Positions 61,081-64,000 of a stretch of 64,000 bases of DNA are shown here, piece after piece. The DNA comes from Pseudobdellovibrionaceae bacterium (lineage in GTDB: Bacteria; Bdellovibrionota; FAC87; UBA2466; JACKAF01). The notes beneath the pieces are model-generated. The model did not search any database. It was not told the DNA's origin and worked only from the letters and a program-made list of their open reading frames with translations. How positions within the stretch are numbered: position 1 is the first letter of the stretch; each line of letters starts with the position of its first letter. The position numbers were made by a program, and so were the translations under genes. The stretch covers positions 310,001 through 374,000 of the forward strand of contig JACKAF010000001.1 in assembly GCA_020635235.1 (NCBI GenBank). The letters are read 5' to 3'.

Positions 61081-62595
61081 CTAAGGCATCCGCGGACAAG
61101 CTATTTTTGGAAGTTTTTCCGCAAAGTTAAACTTCGGATCGTGACTTCCCACATGGCATTGGAGGCAGGCGGCTTCCGACACACGTGTGCGGGAAGCAAT
61201 TTTTACCGCAGGGTGCCCGTGGCGGTTGCCGTGGCAGTGCTCGCATTGGACCCCTGCATAGACCTTTTCAAGTTTCTGAGCCTCGTTCAGTTGCGCTAAC
61301 GTACGGGTGTAACGATCGTGCAAACGTTTGTAGCGCTTGGGATCGACGCGGGAATCCAAGGGACCCGTATCTTTGCCAAACACAGCTTCCATTAGTTGCT
61401 CCGCAAAGACTTTTTTTCCTTTCAACTCAGATTTCTCTTTAAGTACAAAAGGTTCCGCAATCTTTGAAAAGCCCTCCGCCATCTGGAAGCCTAAGCTGTG
61501 GCATCCAATACATTCCGGGTTGAAGTGTTGATTCTTGGAATACAAAACCAGATAGGCGGAAGAGTGGTTGGTTTTTTCCCAAAAATCGTACTGCGCCTCA
61601 TGGCACCGACGACAAACATTGGGTTGGGCGACAAATCCATGCTTGGATTTTCCCTCGCTTGGGTGCGAGGAAAAGGCCAGTTGGCGGACAAATTCGCGGT
61701 GCGCCTCTACCCAACCGGTCACGATATTTTTTGCTTCCAGGGTTTTATCCAGCTCGACCAAGGTGTGAGAACTCTTTGCTGGATTCCCCGGGACATAATC
61801 AAGTACGCCTATTTGTCTCCCTTCGACATCCGACTGGAAAATGAGTGCCTTTCCAACCCATTGGGGCTGAGTAAGGACGTCCAAGGATCGGGATCCAAAT
61901 ACCAGATGAATTCCCGGAACCGCAGCTAGTTGGCGGTCGGATTCCAAACCCAGATAGGAAAGCGCGACAATAATCTTGGCTCCTGCCCGCTTTAACGCTG
62001 CAATCTCCTCACGGGCAACCTTTAAGGCGTCGCGCGGCGCGACGCCCGCTACCCCGGAAAAGTCTTCTTCGCTCACAAGTCCAAAGACTCCGACCTTCCA
62101 TCCCTGCCTTTCCAAAATTACGTGCTTCTTTAAGAACCGCGTCTGGGCCCCCGTGGATTCCAAGTTTGCCGCCAAGAACGGGGCACCGGTGGCCTTCGCC
62201 AATTGAGCAAGCTTCTTCCAACCTGCAGCAAGGTCTCGACGGCCCGGAACGTACGCATCCAGTCCCAGGTAACCGTACGCCTTAGCAATGAGATCCGCTT
62301 TTGCCAACTCCTGGGGACGCCGGCTCGACTCTATCTGGGGCAGCGCAAAAAACGCGTCCCCTGCATCTAGGAACAGACTGTTCTTTTGGGTGCGCCCTGC
62401 CCGTTGCAAATATTCAGCAAGGCGATGGAGGCCACCTATCTGGCCAGTTTGGCAACCACAGGGTTCGACCTCCCCCTGGCGGCTGGAGGCGTAGTAAAAA
62501 CGCAAACTTGTTTCCGCCCCGCCTGAAGCTACCGGCGGCACGATGACGTCAAGCACCAACCAGGACATGACTGCGAGCGTTATACTTCGAATCAT
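61081..62595 (-). CDS. metallophosphatase-like / tetraheme cytochrome c fusion
   Basis: The 504-residue secreted protein has a signal peptide and an N-terminal UshA-like domain beginning SRQGEVEPCGCQTGQIGGLHR, with FLDAGDAFF and a short version of the metallophosphatase core to about residue 290. The second half is a cytochrome c554-like domain with four CXXCH heme sites at 328-332, 362-366, 451-455 and 477-481. It should act in the periplasm and needs cytochrome c maturation. TAGAAT lies six bases before the ATG. The CGC near residue 46 is shared with this type of fusion. Electron partner and substrate are unknown. Confidence 0.85.
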   Translation of the reverse strand: MIRSITLAVMSWLVLDVIVPPVASGGAETSLRFYYASSRQGEVEPCGCQTGQIGGLHRLAEYLQRAGRTQKNSLFLDAGDAFFALPQIESSRRPQELAKADLIAKAYGYLGLDAYVPGRRDLAAGWKKLAQLAKATGAPFLAANLESTGAQTRFLKKHVILERQGWKVGVFGLVSEEDFSGVAGVAPRDALKVAREEIAALKRAGAKIIVALSYLGLESDRQLAAVPGIHLVFGSRSLDVLTQPQWVGKALIFQSDVEGRQIGVLDYVPGNPAKSSHTLVELDKTLEAKNIVTGWVEAHREFVRQLAFSSHPSEGKSKHGFVAQPNVCRRCHEAQYDFWEKTNHSSAYLVLYSKNQHFNPECIGCHSLGFQMAEGFSKIAEPFVLKEKSELKGKKVFAEQLMEAVFGKDTGPLDSRVDPKRYKRLHDRYTRTLAQLNEAQKLEKVYAGVQCEHCHGNRHGHPAVKIASRTRVSEAACLQCHVGSHDPKFNFAEKLPKIACPRMP

Positions 62596-62637
62596 TTTTC
62601 TATTCTAACCCAATCTTAGTTCCAGACCCCGCTTGTA

Positions 62638-62666
62638 TTGCCTGCCCCTTTCTCTTCCATTAGCAT
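62638..62666 (+). promoter_or_regulatory. parvulin gene promoter close to the start codon
   Basis: TTGCCT (62638-62643), 17 bases, TAGCAT (62661-62666), then eight bases and ATG. GAAGG within those eight bases could also act as a very close ribosome site, so leaderless initiation is less certain here. Confidence 0.4.
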
Positions 62667-62674
62667 GAAGGCTG

Positions 62675-63382
62675 ATGCCTTTCGGGAAACACAACATACT
62701 TCCCTCTTTACTCTTGCTTCTTTGCTTTCCGCCTCTTGTGACGCTCGGCGCCAACGCACCGAACAGAGATGAACTTTTTCAGCTCGCCGTCAAAGAAGCC
62801 AAGCGGATGGGATTAGCTTCCGAACCAGAGGCAAAAGCGGAAATCGACCGCATACTTTACAAGCACTATCTCAAGACAGTTTTGGGTAAACACGCCGACG
62901 AACTGCAGCCGTCGGAAAAGGAGCTCAGGGACGCCTATAAGGACCACCCTCGGATCCGACTGAGGCACCTCGCCGTAATGGGCAGCCCGGAATCGCAACA
63001 AAAGAAAATTAAGTCCGTGCTAGCATCGCTCAAATCAGGTGAGAGTTTCAAAAAGGTAGTACTAAAATATTCAGAGGACGCGGGCGCCAAGTTTGCGGGT
63101 GATTTGGACTTTAAGGGTGAGAATGACTTGCCCGAAAGCTTGTACACCACCGCACTTAGCATGAAGCTCGGAAAAGTTTCTGCCCCGATAAAACTTGGTA
63201 ACGGGACTCACCTTATTGAGGTGCTTGCCGTGCAGGATTTTGCGAAGGCACCGGAGGTTTACAAAGCCTATCTTAGAGGAAAGCTCAAGCACCAAAAGGA
63301 GCTCACTCTCTTAAGGAAAAACCTGGCCTCATTGGCCTTGAGAAAAGCGAAGTACCCTAAAACTAAAAAGGATACAAAATGA
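62675..63382 (+). CDS. secreted parvulin-type peptidyl-prolyl isomerase
   Basis: The 235-residue protein has a signal peptide (LPSLLLLLCFPPLVTLGA) and one rotamase domain with RIRLRHLAVMGSPESQQKK, LKSGESFKKVVLKYSED and GDLDFKGENDLPESL, the parvulin pattern. A helical N-terminal part may bind client proteins as in SurA and PrsA. Its stop overlaps the start of the next, related gene by ATGA. The pair probably helps fold the outer-membrane proteins made by this organism. Confidence 0.82.
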   Translation: MPFGKHNILPSLLLLLCFPPLVTLGANAPNRDELFQLAVKEAKRMGLASEPEAKAEIDRILYKHYLKTVLGKHADELQPSEKELRDAYKDHPRIRLRHLAVMGSPESQQKKIKSVLASLKSGESFKKVVLKYSEDAGAKFAGDLDFKGENDLPESLYTTALSMKLGKVSAPIKLGNGTHLIEVLAVQDFAKAPEVYKAYLRGKLKHQKELTLLRKNLASLALRKAKYPKTKKDTK

Positions 63383-64000
63383 TTCGTCTACGCTTCGGTT
63401 TTCTTTTGGGATTAGTTTTTCTAATTTCGTGTAATCGAAATTTCAATATCGGAGATAAGACGATAGCGAAGGTGGACGGGTCTCCCATTTCGGTTAACGA
63501 GTTCCTCACTAAATTCAATCAACTGAAGTCCGAGCAGGATGAGGTTAGTCGCTCAAATCCAAAAGTAATGGACGGAGTCAAGCTGCGAGCATTGAACGAG
63601 ACGATCATCGTTCATATCATTCGAGAAGAAGCAAAGCGGCGAGGTTTAAGAATCCCAAAAGAAGAAATTGAGGGCCGCCTGGCAAGCTGGAAGGACGGCT
63701 ACCCTACCGGCGGATTCGAAGAGATGCTACGCCGGCAAAACATTACGGAAGCTATCCTTAAGCTCCGCATTGAAGAGCAATTCCTAATTCAAAAGGTAAT
63801 CGACGAGGTCTTTTATACAGAGACTTTGGTGTCCGACGAAGAAATGCAAAGCTACCACAAGACGCACGAGAAGGAGTTTTTCCAGCCGGCACGTGTCCAC
63901 GCCCACCAGATCGTGGTGCCAACGGTAGATGAGGCAAACAAGATTCGGCAGGAAATCCTCGCGGGCAAGATCACCTTTCAGTCGGCCGCCCGCAAGTACT
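63379..64000 (+). CDS. SurA/PrsA-like lipoprotein foldase (3' end beyond window)
   Basis: The visible 207 residues begin with a lipoprotein signal (lipobox LISC, cysteine near residue 18), then NFNIGDKTIAKVDGSPISVN, a SurA N-terminal type of helical domain (LRALNETIIVHIIREEAKRR) and the start of a parvulin domain (ARVHAHQIVVPTVDEANKIR). The frame is open to the window edge. ATG overlaps the stop of the previous gene, so the two foldases are co-translated. Confidence 0.8.
   Translation, partial: MIRLRFGFLLGLVFLISCNRNFNIGDKTIAKVDGSPISVNEFLTKFNQLKSEQDEVSRSNPKVMDGVKLRALNETIIVHIIREEAKRRGLRIPKEEIEGRLASWKDGYPTGGFEEMLRRQNITEAILKLRIEEQFLIQKVIDEVFYTETLVSDEEMQSYHKTHEKEFFQPARVHAHQIVVPTVDEANKIRQEILAGKITFQSAARKY

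Overview
The window is a gene-dense chromosomal segment from a Gram-negative bacterium of roughly balanced base composition. LolA, an LptF-type permease, several outer-membrane beta-barrels, a tig-clpP-clpX-lon cluster, Gld-type ABC genes, a FtsY with an N-terminal membrane segment and many secreted or lipoproteins fit a delta-proteobacterium-like lineage. Bdellovibrionota/Oligoflexia is my best guess; this is inferred from gene content and order, not from a search. I see no insertion sequence, phage, CRISPR array, tRNA or rRNA.

Layout. 0-5 kb: RNase J, a LysM lipoprotein, MetK, a structured-RNA candidate and a small zinc-ribbon protein. 5-14 kb: a minus-strand proteostasis block (tig, clpP, clpX, lon), two tandem lspA genes, rho and a cold-shock protein. 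14-20 kb: a plus-strand run of ftsK, lolA, yajQ, rimO and a barrel protein. 20-24.4 kb: two tandem paralogous secreted HEXXH proteins with GFND repeats behind a sigma-54-type promoter. 24.4-32 kb: lptF, rarA, an RRM protein coupled to a barrel gene, a cyclophilin, and a five-gene operon of ferredoxin, PP2C phosphatase, DUF2203, Rieske protein and FAD-type oxidoreductase. A plus-strand ncRNA candidate follows. 32-43.6 kb: tsaB-cls, a Gld-type ABC exporter, transaldolase plus a DUF2064 transferase, a LysR regulator, and a nadK / PmbA-like / PP2C / M23 operon. 43.8-51 kb: a subtilase, a HEAT-repeat protein, serS and a 1017-residue TPR protein. 51-60 kb: two small membrane proteins, a Na/Pi-type transporter, ftsY, a sigma-54 two-component pair, a barrel protein, a TlpA-like thioredoxin and a glycosyltransferase. 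60-64 kb: SCO1-like lipoprotein, a metallophosphatase/tetraheme cytochrome fusion, and two parvulin/SurA-type proteins, the last cut by the window edge.

Two signals stand out. The first is the GFND gene pair, which I do not recognise as a named family; it has a GG-N10-GC sigma-54 promoter, and a sigma-54 activator is encoded elsewhere in the window. The second is a repeated promoter geometry in which the -10 hexamer ends only 6-8 bases before an ATG or GTG that has no Shine-Dalgarno sequence (lolA, rarA, the 100-residue gene, the LysR gene, the SCO gene, a parvulin gene). This predicts leaderless mRNAs and moves several start codons.

Several starts were changed from the longest reading frame on the basis of Shine-Dalgarno sites, ATGA overlaps or promoter position; each entry says why.
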